A stretch of 64,000 nt of DNA. Origin: Candidatus Sphingomonas phytovorans (GTDB lineage: Bacteria > Pseudomonadota > Alphaproteobacteria > Sphingomonadales > Sphingomonadaceae). Position 1 is the first letter of the stretch. Every line of letters starts with the position of its first letter. Below, one piece after another: positions 1-8,549 of this stretch. The notes under the pieces were generated by a model. That model had not been told where the DNA came from. It made no database searches and was given only the letters and a program-made list of their open reading frames with translations. The translations under genes were made by a program, and so were the position numbers. Location: the NCBI GenBank assembly GCA_029202385.1, contig CP119314.1, forward strand, positions 2,172,501-2,236,500, given 5' to 3'.

Positions 1-2924
1 AGCTTCACCCGCTGGTCTGCTCGGCCTTCAACGCCGACTTCGACGGTGACCAGATGGCCGTGCACGTCCCGCTGAGCCTCGAGGCCCAGCTTGAAGCGCG
101 CGTGCTGATGATGTCGACCAACAACATCCTGTCGCCCGCGAACGGCAAGCCGATCATCGTGCCGTCGCAGGACATGGTGCTGGGTCTGTATTACCTGTCG
201 ATGATGAAGGAGGACGAGCCCGGCCAGGGCATGATGATCTCCGACATGCAGGAGGTCCATCAGGCGATCGAGGCTGGCGCGGTGACGCTCCACACCAAGA
301 TCATCAGCCGCGTTCCGCAGACCGACGAGGCCGGCAACCAGTATCTCAAGCGCTACGAGACCACCCCGGGCCGCATGCTGCTCGGCGAGTGCCTGCCGAA
401 GAGCTCGAAGGTGCCGTTCGACACCGTCAACCGCCTCCTCACCAAGAAGGACGTTGGCGACGTGATCGACGAGGTCTATCGCCACACCGGCCAGAAGGAG
501 ACCGTGCTGTTCGCCGACGCGATCATGGCGCTCGGCTTCAAGCACGCGTTCAAGGCGGGCATCTCGTTCGGCAAGGACGACATGATCATTCCGGACGCGA
601 AGGTGCCGCTGGTCGACGAGACCCGCGCCCTCGTGAAGGATTTCGAGCAGCAGTATCAGGACGGCCTGATCACGCAGCAGGAGAAGTACAACAAGGTGAT
701 CGACGCCTGGAGCCGTTGCGGTGACCAGGTGGCGAACGCCATGATGGACGAGATCAAGTCGGTGAAGAAGCTGGCCAATGGCCGCGAAGCCCCGATCAAC
801 TCGATCTACATGATGGCCCACTCCGGTGCCCGCGGTTCGCAGGCCCAGATCAAGCAGCTTGCCGGCATGCGCGGCCTGATGGCCAAGCCGTCGGGCGAGA
901 TCATCGAAACGCCCATCATCTCGAACTTCAAGGAAGGCCTGACCGTCCTTGAATATTTCAACTCCACCCACGGCGCCCGCAAGGGTCTCGCGGACACGGC
1001 GTTGAAGACCGCGAACTCGGGCTACCTGACCCGCCGTCTGGTCGATGTTTCGCAGGATTGCGTCATCATCGAGAATGATTGCGGTACGGAGCGTGCGCTT
1101 GAAATGCGCGCGATCGTCCAGGGCGGCTCGACCATCGCATCGCTCGGTGAGCGCATCCTCGGTCGCACGACCGCGGAAGACATCGTCGACACCAAGACCG
1201 GCGAGATCGTGATCCCATCGGGCACCCTGCTCGACGAGCCGATGGTTGCGAAGATCGAGGCGATCGGCACCCAGTCGTGCAAGATCCGTTCGCCGCTGGT
1301 CTGCGAGACCAAGATCGGTGTCTGCGGCAAGTGCTACGGGCGCGATCTGGCCCGCGGTACGCCGGTCAACATCGGTGAAGCTGTCGGCGTCATCGCGGCG
1401 CAGTCGATCGGTGAGCCGGGTACCCAGCTGACGATGCGTACCTTCCACATCGGCGGCGCGGCACAGCTCAACGAGCAGTCGAACCTCGAGGCGGTTGCCG
1501 ACGGCACGATGGAATATCGCGACCTTCGCATCATCATGGATCAGCGCGGCCGCCGCGTCGTGCTGAGCCGTTCGGGCGAAGTCGCGATCGTCGATGCCGA
1601 TGGGCGCGAGCGTGCGGTGCACCGTATTCCGTACGGCGCCTATGTCCTGTTCGACGATGGTCACATCGTGTCGAAGGGCGACCGGATGGCCGAATGGGAT
1701 CCGTTCACCATGCCGGTGATCACGGAAAACCCCGGTGTCGTGAAATATGTCGACCTGGTCGAGGGCAAGACCCTGACCGAGCAGGCGGACGAAGCGACCG
1801 GCATCTCGCAGCGCGTCGTCACCGAATATCGCGCCGCGACCAAGTCAAAGGAGGATCTGCGTCCGCGCCTGACCCTGCTCGACTCGGGTTCGGGTGAAGC
1901 CGGCCGCTACATGCTCGCACCGGGCGCAACGCTCTCGGTCGAGGACGGTGCTCAGGTCCAGGGCGGCGACGTTCTGGCCCGTGTCTCTCGCGAAGCCGCG
2001 AAGACGCGTGACATCACCGGCGGTCTGCCGCGCGTCGCGGAACTGTTCGAGGCTCGCAAGCCCAAGGAAAACGCGATCATCGCGAAGGTTTCGGGCCGCG
2101 TCGTGTTCGGCAAGGACTACAAGGCCAAGCGCAAGATCGGCATTCAGCCCGAGGACGGCAGCGAGGTCGTGGAGTATCTGGTGCCGAAGTCGAAGGTGAT
2201 CGACGTCCAGGAAGGCGACTACGTCAAGCGTGGCGACAACCTGATCGGCGGCTCGCCCGATCCGCACGACATTCTCGAGGTGCTCGGCATCGAGCCGCTC
2301 GCTGAATATCTCGTGTCGGAAATCCAGGAGGTCTATCGTCTCCAGGGCGTGAAGATCAACGACAAGCACATCGAGGTGATCGTTCGCCAGATGCTGCAGA
2401 AGGTCGAGATCACCGACGGCGGCGACACCACGCTGCTCGCCGGCGAGCAGGTCGATCGCGACGAGATGGACGACATCAACTCGAAGATCGCCAAGAACCA
2501 GACCCCTGCACAGGGCAAGCCGGTTCTGCTCGGCATCACCAAGGCGTCGCTGCAGACCCGCAGCTTCATCTCGGCGGCGTCGTTCCAGGAGACCACCCGC
2601 GTCCTCACCGAGGCTGCGGTCCAGGGCAAGCAGGACACGCTGATCGGCCTCAAGGAGAACGTCATCGTCGGCCGCCTCATCCCGGCGGGCACCGGCGCTG
2701 GCATGAACCGCCTGCGTGTTGCGGCCTCCAGCCGCGATGCCGCACTGCGCGTCCAGCAGCGTCGCCTGCAGGAAGTGCTCGTGGCCCCGAATTCGGCGGC
2801 GGAAGAGCATGCGGCTGAACTGGCGCGTGACGTGCGCGACGACACGGGCAGCGATGCCCTGGCGTCGGTCACGCCCTCGGGTCACGGCACCGACGAGGAT
2901 GCCGGCGAGTATCTGAACAGCTGA
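1..2924 (+). CDS. rpoC: DNA-directed RNA polymerase subunit beta' (C-terminal part, cut by the window start)
   Basis: This is the catalytic beta' subunit of RNA polymerase. The first complete codon is at position 3, and the universal active-site motif NADFDGD, whose three aspartates hold the catalytic magnesium, lies at bases 30-50, so roughly the first third of the protein is outside the window. Further on are the second zinc-binding cysteine cluster ([11 protein letters not shown], around 1297-1335) and the trigger-loop motif [10 protein letters not shown] (around 1420-1450). The apparent ATG at 54 is only an internal Met within the active-site region. About 973 residues are visible and the reading frame is intact to the TGA at 2922. 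The downstream hairpin and T-run fit the end of an rpoBC transcript. Confidence 0.99.
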   Translation, partial: LHPLVCSAFNADFDGDQMAVHVPLSLEAQLEARVLMMSTNNILSPANGKPIIVPSQDMVLGLYYLSMMKEDEPGQGMMISDMQEVHQAIEAGAVTLHTKIISRVPQTDEAGNQYLKRYETTPGRMLLGECLPKSSKVPFDTVNRLLTKKDVGDVIDEVYRHTGQKETVLFADAIMALGFKHAFKAGISFGKDDMIIPDAKVPLVDETRALVKDFEQQYQDGLITQQEKYNKVIDAWSRCGDQVANAMMDEIKSVKKLANGREAPINSIYMMAHSGARGSQAQIKQLAGMRGLMAKPSGEIIETPIISNFKEGLTVLEYFNSTHGARKGLADTALKTANSGYLTRRLVDVSQDCVIIENDCGTERALEMRAIVQGGSTIASLGERILGRTTAEDIVDTKTGEIVIPSGTLLDEPMVAKIEAIGTQSCKIRSPLVCETKIGVCGKCYGRDLARGTPVNIGEAVGVIAAQSIGEPGTQLTMRTFHIGGAAQLNEQSNLEAVADGTMEYRDLRIIMDQRGRRVVLSRSGEVAIVDADGRERAVHRIPYGAYVLFDDGHIVSKGDRMAEWDPFTMPVITENPGVVKYVDLVEGKTLTEQADEATGISQRVVTEYRAATKSKEDLRPRLTLLDSGSGEAGRYMLAPGATLSVEDGAQVQGGDVLARVSREAAKTRDITGGLPRVAELFEARKPKENAIIAKVSGRVVFGKDYKAKRKIGIQPEDGSEVVEYLVPKSKVIDVQEGDYVKRGDNLIGGSPDPHDILEVLGIEPLAEYLVSEIQEVYRLQGVKINDKHIEVIVRQMLQKVEITDGGDTTLLAGEQVDRDEMDDINSKIAKNQTPAQGKPVLLGITKASLQTRSFISAASFQETTRVLTEAAVQGKQDTLIGLKENVIVGRLIPAGTGAGMNRLRVAASSRDAALRVQQRRLQEVLVAPNSAAEEHAAELARDVRDDTGSDALASVTPSGHGTDEDAGEYLNS

Positions 2925-2950
2925 TCCAGCCGTTCGGCGTTGAACTGAAA

Positions 2951-2986
2951 AGCCGCCGTCCGGGGATGCCCGGGCGGCGGTTTTTC
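2951..2986 (+). terminator. Rho-independent terminator of rpoC
   Basis: A 12-bp stem (CCGCCGTCCGGG with CCCGGGCGGCGG, one G-U wobble) closes a 4-base loop and is followed by TTTTT, 27 bases after the rpoC stop codon. Confidence 0.93.
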
Positions 2987-3070
2987 GTTGCGATTGCTAC
3001 GGAGAGACTACAGGCATCCTCGCCGCCCCTCTCCGGTCGCGGCGGAAACCGGCTCCTGCCCCATTACGAA

Positions 3071-3106
3071 AGAGCCGCCGCCTGGTCCGACCGGGCAGCG
3101 GCTCTT
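3071..3106 (-). terminator. Probable terminator of the small secreted protein gene
   Basis: Outer arms AGAGCCGC and GCGGCTCT enclose a GC-rich inner stem. Read on the minus strand it is followed by a short TTT run, 25 bases beyond the stop codon at 3131. The T-run is weak, so termination may be partial. Confidence 0.6.
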
Positions 3107-3130
3107 GGTTCGCACGCGGGGGCAGAACAT

Positions 3131-3403
3131 TTATTTCGTCTGGAAGATCACGCCCCGCGTTTCCCACTCAGCCTTGGTACGGCAGACGCGCTTGCCAAGC
3201 ATCGATCCAGTCACCACGGGATCGCCCGTAACGGTCGGGAACAGGCAGACTCTGCGAGGGGTCTGCGCAGGCCCAGCAGCCCGGGCGCCGCCTGTGGACG
3301 AGATCACGGAACGCGTACCCGCCATCGCCGGTGCGGCAAAGGCAATGACCAGAGCGAAGCCGGCGGCAACGGAAACGGGGCGAGACATAGTCGGGCGAGT
3401 CAT
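3131..3403 (-). CDS. Small exported protein of unknown function (90 aa)
   Basis: The protein opens with a signal peptide (MTRPTMSRPVSV followed by a hydrophobic run and a cleavage site near AMA-G). The mature part is about 60 residues with two cysteines and a C-terminal stretch GKRVCRTKAEWETRG. Short proteins with this kind of Cys-Arg-Thr-Lys-Ala-Glu-Trp tail are common uncharacterised exported proteins in sphingomonads; this is recalled family knowledge. The ATG at 3403 is preferred because GGAGG lies 8 bases upstream; the longer frame to 3430 would place that Shine-Dalgarno inside the gene. It has its own terminator and AT-rich upstream sequence, so it is probably monocistronic. No function is assigned. 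Confidence 0.75.
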   Translation of the reverse strand: MTRPTMSRPVSVAAGFALVIAFAAPAMAGTRSVISSTGGARAAGPAQTPRRVCLFPTVTGDPVVTGSMLGKRVCRTKAEWETRGVIFQTK

Positions 3404-3670
3404 TCCAGGGTCCTCCATGAGCAACATCACAAGCGGGATTTGCTACCCGCCCGCTTCCCATTGCATTACCCATGCCAACCACGTCGTTACGTAGAATCAA
3501 TGACTTACAATGAGAAAATAGTCCTATAATGACCAAATACTACGAAAAATGGGTATAAACAGCCAAAAATCGGCGAGAAACCCCATTTAGCGTGCTGACA
3601 GGAAACATCAGGGCGCTGGAAATGGGATACTGCCTACCTGATGACCGCCATCGCCCGCCCAGAAAAACAT
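3404..3670. other. AT-rich intergenic region with no supported gene
   Basis: The stretch around 3480-3600 is markedly AT-rich for this genome and sits upstream of the minus-strand gene starting at 3403, so it probably holds that gene's promoter. Reading frames crossing it have no recognisable protein features. Confidence 0.6.
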
Positions 3671-3706
3671 GAAAAAGCCGCCGCCCCGGGTAAAGGGCGG
3701 CGGCTT
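3671..3706 (-). terminator. Rho-independent terminator of the DUF2846-like gene
   Basis: A perfect 12-bp stem (AAGCCGCCGCCC with GGGCGGCGGCTT, 8-base loop) is followed on the minus strand by a TTTTT run, 34 bases after the stop at 3740. Confidence 0.9.
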
Positions 3707-3739
3707 CGCAATTCCGGCCAGGGCGCGGGCGCTGCCGGT

Positions 3740-4198
3740 TCAGTCGCCCTTCGGCTTCCAGAGATTCAGGCCCTTCGCCTTCTTCGCGAATTCAGCGCGA
3801 TCGGACGGCGAGATATTGGGACGACCGGCGACGATGCCCATGCCGATCTTGCACTTCACATAATAGGTCTCGTCGGGCTCGATCTCGAGATTGAGCGTGT
3901 CCTTGTTCTCGGCTTCGGTGTTGTAGGTGTGCTTGCCGGGTTCGGCATTGTGCACCCAGTATTTGCCTGAGCCGAGGCGCGCGATTTCGGCATCGCCTTC
4001 ATGCACGGTGCAGCCCAGCGCCATGCCCATCATCGACCCCGGCCGGTAGAAGATGATCTGACCCTTGCCGGGCTGCGGCGCCGGGATCGGCCCCGCCTTG
4101 GTGACCAGGGGCGCCTGCTGCGCTTCCTGTGCCGGCAGGGACGTGGCGGCAAGCGAAAGCCCCCCCACGAAAAGGAAAGAAGCAATACGAACTTTCAT
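3740..4198 (-). CDS. Exported DUF2846-type protein (152 aa)
   Basis: An N-terminal signal peptide (MKVRIASFLFVGG to LPAQE) precedes a domain in the style of DUF2846: GQIIFYRPGSMMGMALGC, a charged beta-strand segment, then ETYYVKCKIGMGIVAGRP. Proteins of this family are exported, often lipoprotein-like, and have no established biochemical role. The ATG at 4198 is chosen because GAGG sits 8 bases upstream; the alternative GTG at 4213 reads through that ribosome-binding site. It lies only 11 bases after the stop of the preceding minus-strand gene, so the two form an operon ending at the terminator at 3671-3706. Confidence 0.8.
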   Translation of the reverse strand: MKVRIASFLFVGGLSLAATSLPAQEAQQAPLVTKAGPIPAPQPGKGQIIFYRPGSMMGMALGCTVHEGDAEIARLGSGKYWVHNAEPGKHTYNTEAENKDTLNLEIEPDETYYVKCKIGMGIVAGRPNISPSDRAEFAKKAKGLNLWKPKGD

Positions 4199-4209
4199 GA
4201 AGGACATCC

Positions 4210-4911
4210 TCACTTTGTTTGAACGGGAACCGGCGTCGCTGTTGCGCTCTCCGGCAGGGCGGGCGCCGGTGCGACGGCCGGCACGATGATATTATTGGTG
4301 GCTGCGGCGGTTGACGCGCAGGCGGACGCGGAGTCGACCCGGAGGTCCGCCGCGCTCATCAGCCGAGCCTGGGCGAGACTGCCCGGCGGTACGATCAGAT
4401 CGCCACCGCTCATGAACATGAAGGGCGTCGCCACGACAATGGTCAGTGCAGCGACCTTGTCGATCTTGTCCTCGCCCGTGCTGCCGAGGCCGAGCTTGAA
4501 GCCGCGCAGCCTGACGCGCGTATCGCCGCACTCGATATAGCGCGCCGCGAGGATCAATTCACCCGCCTTGCCCATCGCGCGAGCCTTCGCGGCATGGACG
4601 ACCTGCCCCAGCCCCATCGTCCCAGCCGGCACGATAGTCCTGCCACCGATGACGATGGCGGAGTGGAGGCGGATCGGGAATGTCTCGTCGATCTTGCTGG
4701 TCTTGGAACTCAGCGCGGCAGCAATTTCGAGCTCGACCGGGGTATTGGCGGGAAGGCGCACAAAGCCCTCGGCGGGCGGTGGCGCATCTGTCGTCGCAGC
4801 CGATGCTGCCTGTGCGTCAGGCGGGGGCACGATCGATTGCGCGGCTTCAATCGTGGAAAGGCCGGCAAAGCACAGCAGGAAAGCGGACGATGCCCGCGCC
4901 AGATTTTTCAT
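4210..4911 (-). CDS. Exported protein of unknown function with IVPAGT-type motifs (233 aa)
   Basis: The protein has a signal peptide (MKNLARASSAFLLCFAG to TIEAAQ), a proline/alanine-rich linker, and then a beta-rich core in which LPANTPVELEIAAALSSKTS, RTIVPAGTMGLGQVV and LIVPPGSLAQARL recur as value-plus-glycine turns. The pattern is reminiscent of beta-barrel modules in exported envelope proteins, but I do not recognise a family with certainty. A hydrophobic segment (LTIVVATPFMFM) lies in the C-terminal half. The start at 4911 follows a GGGGGG ribosome-binding site; the longer frame to 4989 has none. It is the first gene of a two-gene unit with the DUF2846-like gene. Confidence 0.7.
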   Translation of the reverse strand: MKNLARASSAFLLCFAGLSTIEAAQSIVPPPDAQAASAATTDAPPPAEGFVRLPANTPVELEIAAALSSKTSKIDETFPIRLHSAIVIGGRTIVPAGTMGLGQVVHAAKARAMGKAGELILAARYIECGDTRVRLRGFKLGLGSTGEDKIDKVAALTIVVATPFMFMSGGDLIVPPGSLAQARLMSAADLRVDSASACASTAAATNNIIVPAVAPAPALPESATATPVPVQTK

Positions 4912-5018
4912 GATACCCCCCGGTATTGGCACTCTTGTGCCGCACCCGGCTGCCGGGCGCAAGATAGTCCTTCGCCGGGTCCTGGGCATTCCGATCCGCC
5001 CACTACTCTGGCAGAAGT

Positions 5019-5621
5019 TTACATCCGCACGATCCGGGTACCGATCCGCTCAGCCTCTTCGGGGTCGTGCGTCACCATCAGGATCGGCAGCCCCAGATCG
5101 TCGCGGATATGTTCGATAGCGCGCATCGTTTCCTCGCGGCGCGGGCGGTCGAGCGAGGACAGCGGCTCGTCGAGCAGCAGGAAGCGTGGCGCGCTTAGCA
5201 ACGCCCGTCCGATCGCCACCCGCCGCGCCTCCCCGCCCGACAGCGTGCGGGGCCAGCGATCGAGCAGATTGCCGATCCCCAGGAAATCGAGCGGTTCGCC
5301 GATCACGGACCCGGCGGGGGCGCCGTACAGCAGGTTAGCACGCACCTTCAGATGCAGGAACAGCCTGGGTTCCTGGAACACATAGCCCGCGTGGCGCCGC
5401 TCGGGCGGCAGGTCGATACCGTCGCCGGCGTCGAACAGCGTTTCACCGCCGACGCGGACATGGCCGCCATCGGGCGCCAGCAGGCCGGCGACCATGTTGA
5501 GCACGCTGGTCTTGCCGATGCCCGAGGGACCGAACAGCACGGTCGCCCCCTCCCCGGCCACGAACTCGACAGCGATCCCGGTGTCGCCGAGCTGCTTCGA
5601 CAGGGCGAGGTCAAAGGACAT
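5019..5621 (-). CDS. modC: Molybdate ABC transporter ATP-binding protein, short form
   Basis: This is the ATPase that powers molybdate import through ModB. Walker A (GPSGIGKTS, about residues 31-39), the Q-loop (YVFQEPRLF), the ABC signature (LSGGEARR), Walker B (FLLLDEPLSSLD) and the H-loop (LMVTHD) are all present in order. The protein ends at 200 residues, directly after the nucleotide-binding domain; canonical ModC is about 350 residues with a C-terminal molybdate-binding MOP domain, which is absent here. Its start overlaps the end of modB by 11 bases, so the two are translationally coupled and form a modABC operon on the minus strand. Tungstate as an alternative substrate cannot be excluded. 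Confidence 0.93.
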   Translation of the reverse strand: MSFDLALSKQLGDTGIAVEFVAGEGATVLFGPSGIGKTSVLNMVAGLLAPDGGHVRVGGETLFDAGDGIDLPPERRHAGYVFQEPRLFLHLKVRANLLYGAPAGSVIGEPLDFLGIGNLLDRWPRTLSGGEARRVAIGRALLSAPRFLLLDEPLSSLDRPRREETMRAIEHIRDDLGLPILMVTHDPEEAERIGTRIVRM

Positions 5622-6300
5622 ACATGCCCCTCCCCGCCCGCCGCGCCAGCAGTTCGGATGCGATCAGTGCCGCCAGCGACAAGCCGACCGAAATTGCCGA
5701 CAGCCGCCACACGATCGCTTCGCCGCCCGGTTGCTGGAGTGCCGAATAGATGGCGAGCGGCAGGGTCTGGGTCTGCCCCGGAACATTGGAGACGAAGGTG
5801 ATGGTCGCCCCGAACTCGCCGATCGACCGCGCGAAGCCGAGCACCGCGCCGGCCAGGATGCCCGGAATGCTCAGCGGCAGCGTGATCGTCCGGAACACCT
5901 TGCCCGGCCCTGCGCCGAGCGTCCGCGCCGCGCCTTCAAGTCGCCGGTCGACCGCCTCGATCGACAGGCGCATCGCGCGCACCATCAGTGGCAGCGCCAT
6001 CACCCCAGCGGCGATGGCCGCCCCGGTCCAGCGGAACAACACCGAGACGCCGAACCAGTGAAACAGCCAGCCGCCGATCGGCCCGCCCGGCGCGAAGGCG
6101 ATCAGCAGCAGCCAGCCAGTCACCACCGGCGGCACCACCAGCGGCAGGTGGACCAGCGCGTCGAGCAATATCTTACCTGGGAAACGCCAGCGCGCGAGCA
6201 CCCAGGCCAGCACGAATGCGATCGGCAGGGTCACCCCCATCGCGACGGCCCCTATCTTCAGCGACAGCAGGATGATGGTCCATTCGTCAGGGCTCAGCAT
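5611..6300 (-). CDS. modB: Molybdate ABC transporter permease
   Basis: This is the inner-membrane channel subunit of the molybdate importer. It has several hydrophobic segments (IILLSLKIGAVAMGVTLPIA at the N-terminus, LVVPPVVTGWLLLIAFA in the middle) and the permease coupling-helix region typical of ModB/CysU proteins (EGAARTLGAGPGKVFRTITLP). It is 229 residues, normal for the family. The ATG at 6300 is preferred; the longer frame to 6366 would overlap the end of modA by 20 bases and encodes a charged non-homologous tail. modA ends 46 bases upstream and modC overlaps its 3' end. Confidence 0.95.
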   Translation of the reverse strand: MLSPDEWTIILLSLKIGAVAMGVTLPIAFVLAWVLARWRFPGKILLDALVHLPLVVPPVVTGWLLLIAFAPGGPIGGWLFHWFGVSVLFRWTGAAIAAGVMALPLMVRAMRLSIEAVDRRLEGAARTLGAGPGKVFRTITLPLSIPGILAGAVLGFARSIGEFGATITFVSNVPGQTQTLPLAIYSALQQPGGEAIVWRLSAISVGLSLAALIASELLARRAGRGMYVL

Positions 6301-6346
6301 GGAGCTATCGCCCCTTCTCCGGCGCGCCAGATCTTCACCCCGGTCG

Positions 6347-7117
6347 TCACCGGGCGGAGAAACCATATCGAACGAAGATCGCCTTGCCCTCGCGCGACAC
6401 GAGGAAGTGCCGGAACGCCTCTCCTTCCGGATTGGCCGACGCCGTCAACCGCGCGATCGGATAGGTGATCGGCGGGTGCGAGGACGCCGGGAATACCCCG
6501 GCGATCCGCACCTTCGCCGATGCCTTCGCATCGGTGGCGTAAACGATGCCCAGCGGCGCGGCACCGCGTTCGACCAGGGCCAGCGCCGCTCGTACATTCT
6601 CGGCGCGTACCACCTTCGGGCTGACCGTCTCCCACACGCCCAGCCGGGTCAGCGCCGCCTTCCCATATTTCCCGGCCGGTACGCTTTCCGTATCGGCCAT
6701 CGCCAAAGGCCCCGCCCCCAGCACACGGGCCAGCGGCCCGCGTGCCAGCGGAATCGTCACGCTGCTCGCCACCGGCGCCACGATCACCAGCCGGTTGCCG
6801 AGAAAATCGCTCCGCGTCGCGGGAACGATCAGCCCCTTCGCCGCCAGCGCGTCCATCCATTCCTCGTCGGCCGAAACGAACAGGTCGGCCGCGCCCCCCG
6901 CCTCCACCTGCCGGGCGAGCGCTGAGGATGCGGCGAAAGAAATCACCGGCCTTGGATGCCCCTTGCGCGCCCACGCATCGGCTGCGGCGGTCATCGATTC
7001 CTGCAGCGACGCGGCCGCCAGCACCAACGGCGCGCGGGCGGGGGCAGCCCATGCCGGGCCAGCCGCCACCGCCAGCAGCAACCACAGGGTGAAGGTCCGG
7101 GCGATCCGTAGCGTCAT
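6347..7117 (-). CDS. modA: Molybdate ABC transporter periplasmic binding protein
   Basis: The 256-residue protein is the periplasmic receptor that hands molybdate to ModBC. It has a signal peptide (MTLRIARTFTLWLLLAVAAG to AWA). The ligand-binding signature follows: LVLAAASLQESM, ISFAASSALARQVEAGGAADLF and SADEEWMD, where conserved serines bind the oxyanion, then LVIVAPV and the C-terminal lobe GIVYATDAKAS. It is the first gene of modABC. The nearby molybdenum hydroxylase operon (12.2-16.2 kb) is a plausible consumer of the imported metal. No ModE gene or recognisable ModE operator was found in the 76-base upstream gap. Confidence 0.96.
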   Translation of the reverse strand: MTLRIARTFTLWLLLAVAAGPAWAAPARAPLVLAAASLQESMTAAADAWARKGHPRPVISFAASSALARQVEAGGAADLFVSADEEWMDALAAKGLIVPATRSDFLGNRLVIVAPVASSVTIPLARGPLARVLGAGPLAMADTESVPAGKYGKAALTRLGVWETVSPKVVRAENVRAALALVERGAAPLGIVYATDAKASAKVRIAGVFPASSHPPITYPIARLTASANPEGEAFRHFLVSREGKAIFVRYGFSAR

Positions 7118-7193
7118 TGTTGGGCGTCCCTCTGGCGATCCGTCTCTCTATAGCCTAGCCCCGGTCCCGCGCCATTGGCCGGGGGAGGGCTGA

Positions 7194-8519
7194 GTGAAGA
7201 GGGGAATACGCCGTTCCGCGGCAATGGTCGCGTTGTGCCTTGCCGCCCAGGCACGAGCCGATAACGGGAACCTCAGGCTTGAGGGAAATTTCCGCGCCCG
7301 CGGCGAGGTGATCGACGGACAATATCGCGCCGGCCTTCCCGCGGACGATACCGCCCTGTTCACCCGGCTCGACCTGTTCGGCGAATATAACAGCGGCCCG
7401 TTCCGCCTCGGCGCCGAGATCCTCGATTCACGCGCGCATTTCCACCGTCGGCACGGATCGGTCGGCGTCAACGACGTCGACGCGATCGAGCCGATCCAGG
7501 CTTATGTCTCGGCCGATGTCGCGCCCGGCACCTCGATCCAGGCAGGTCGCTTCACCATGGACCTCGGCTCGCGGCGCCTTGCCGCGCGGCCGATCAACCG
7601 CAACAGCTTCAACAGCTTCACCGGGCTGCGTGCCGACTGGAAGGCGAAGGACGGCGACAGGCTGACCCTGTTCTGGACTCTGCCGCAGATCAGGCTTCCG
7701 GAGGATCAGGACGGCATCTACGGCAACCGTTTCGAGCTCGACCGTGAGACCACGCACCGCCAGCTCTTCGGCATCACCGGCACCAGGGCCGGCACGTTGA
7801 ATGGCACCCTCGAACTCTATCTCTATCGCTTCGTCGAATCCGACGCGCCGCATTTCGCCACCCGCGACCGGAGACTGTGGACCCCCGGCATTCGCCTGTT
7901 CCGCGCACCAAAGTCCGGCACGCTCGACTATGATGTCGAAGGCGCCTGGCAAACCGGCACCACGCGATTGAGCACAAGCGCCGCCGACATCGCCGATCGC
8001 AGGGTTTCCGCATGGCTGCTGCACGGCGCTGTCGGCCGGAGCTTTACGGGTGGTGGCTGGATGCCACGCCTCGCGGTGCTTGGAGACTATGCGTCCGGCG
8101 ATGGTCCTGACGCCACCTTCGGCAGGTTCGATACGCTGATCGGGGATTCGGCGTTCGAATTCAGCCCTTCCGGCCTGTTTGCCGCCGTTTCCCGCACCAA
8201 TCTGGCCAGCGCAGCGGTACGGGCCGAGTTCAATCCCTCGACGCGCCTCGATGCCCATCTCACCCTGCGCGGCGTCTGGCTGGCGAGCACGACCGATGCC
8301 TTCGCCAATTCGGGCGTGCGCGATCCCTCGGGCGCCGCGGGCGACCATGTCGGCACGCAGATCGACGGCAGGGTCCGCTACTGGCTCGCGCCCGGGCGGC
8401 TGCAACTCGGTATGGGGTTCGCGGTGCTGGTCAAGGGCCGCTTCCTGCGCGACGCTCCCAACGCCCCGGCCACCGGCGACACGCATTACGGGTTCACTGA
8501 CCTCACCGTCAGCTTCTGA
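7194..8519 (+). CDS. Alginate-export-type outer-membrane porin (441 aa)
   Basis: After a signal peptide (RSAAMVALCLAAQARAD) the protein is made of amphipathic beta strands with many aromatic residues and ends in a terminal phenylalanine (TDLTVSF), the usual barrel-assembly signal. The segments LRLEGNFRARGE, ALFTRLDLFGEYN and MDLGSRRLAARP.NRNSFNSFTG resemble the alginate_exp (AlgE-like) domain. Such porins in sphingomonads often export or import sugars or small anions, and they are named by homology only. The GTG start at 7194 follows GGGGGAGGG. It is divergent from modA with 76 bases between, so it could be involved in anion or substrate passage for the Mo system, but this is inference. Confidence 0.8.
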   Translation: MKRGIRRSAAMVALCLAAQARADNGNLRLEGNFRARGEVIDGQYRAGLPADDTALFTRLDLFGEYNSGPFRLGAEILDSRAHFHRRHGSVGVNDVDAIEPIQAYVSADVAPGTSIQAGRFTMDLGSRRLAARPINRNSFNSFTGLRADWKAKDGDRLTLFWTLPQIRLPEDQDGIYGNRFELDRETTHRQLFGITGTRAGTLNGTLELYLYRFVESDAPHFATRDRRLWTPGIRLFRAPKSGTLDYDVEGAWQTGTTRLSTSAADIADRRVSAWLLHGAVGRSFTGGGWMPRLAVLGDYASGDGPDATFGRFDTLIGDSAFEFSPSGLFAAVSRTNLASAAVRAEFNPSTRLDAHLTLRGVWLASTTDAFANSGVRDPSGAAGDHVGTQIDGRVRYWLAPGRLQLGMGFAVLVKGRFLRDAPNAPATGDTHYGFTDLTVSF

Positions 8520-8549
8520 CGCTCCGCCGGTGCGCCAGAACGCTGCCCC

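Noticed and set aside
7118..7193. ModE operator between modA and the porin gene
   Set aside because: The 76-base gap has no clear long dyad of the ModE type and no ModE gene is in the window.
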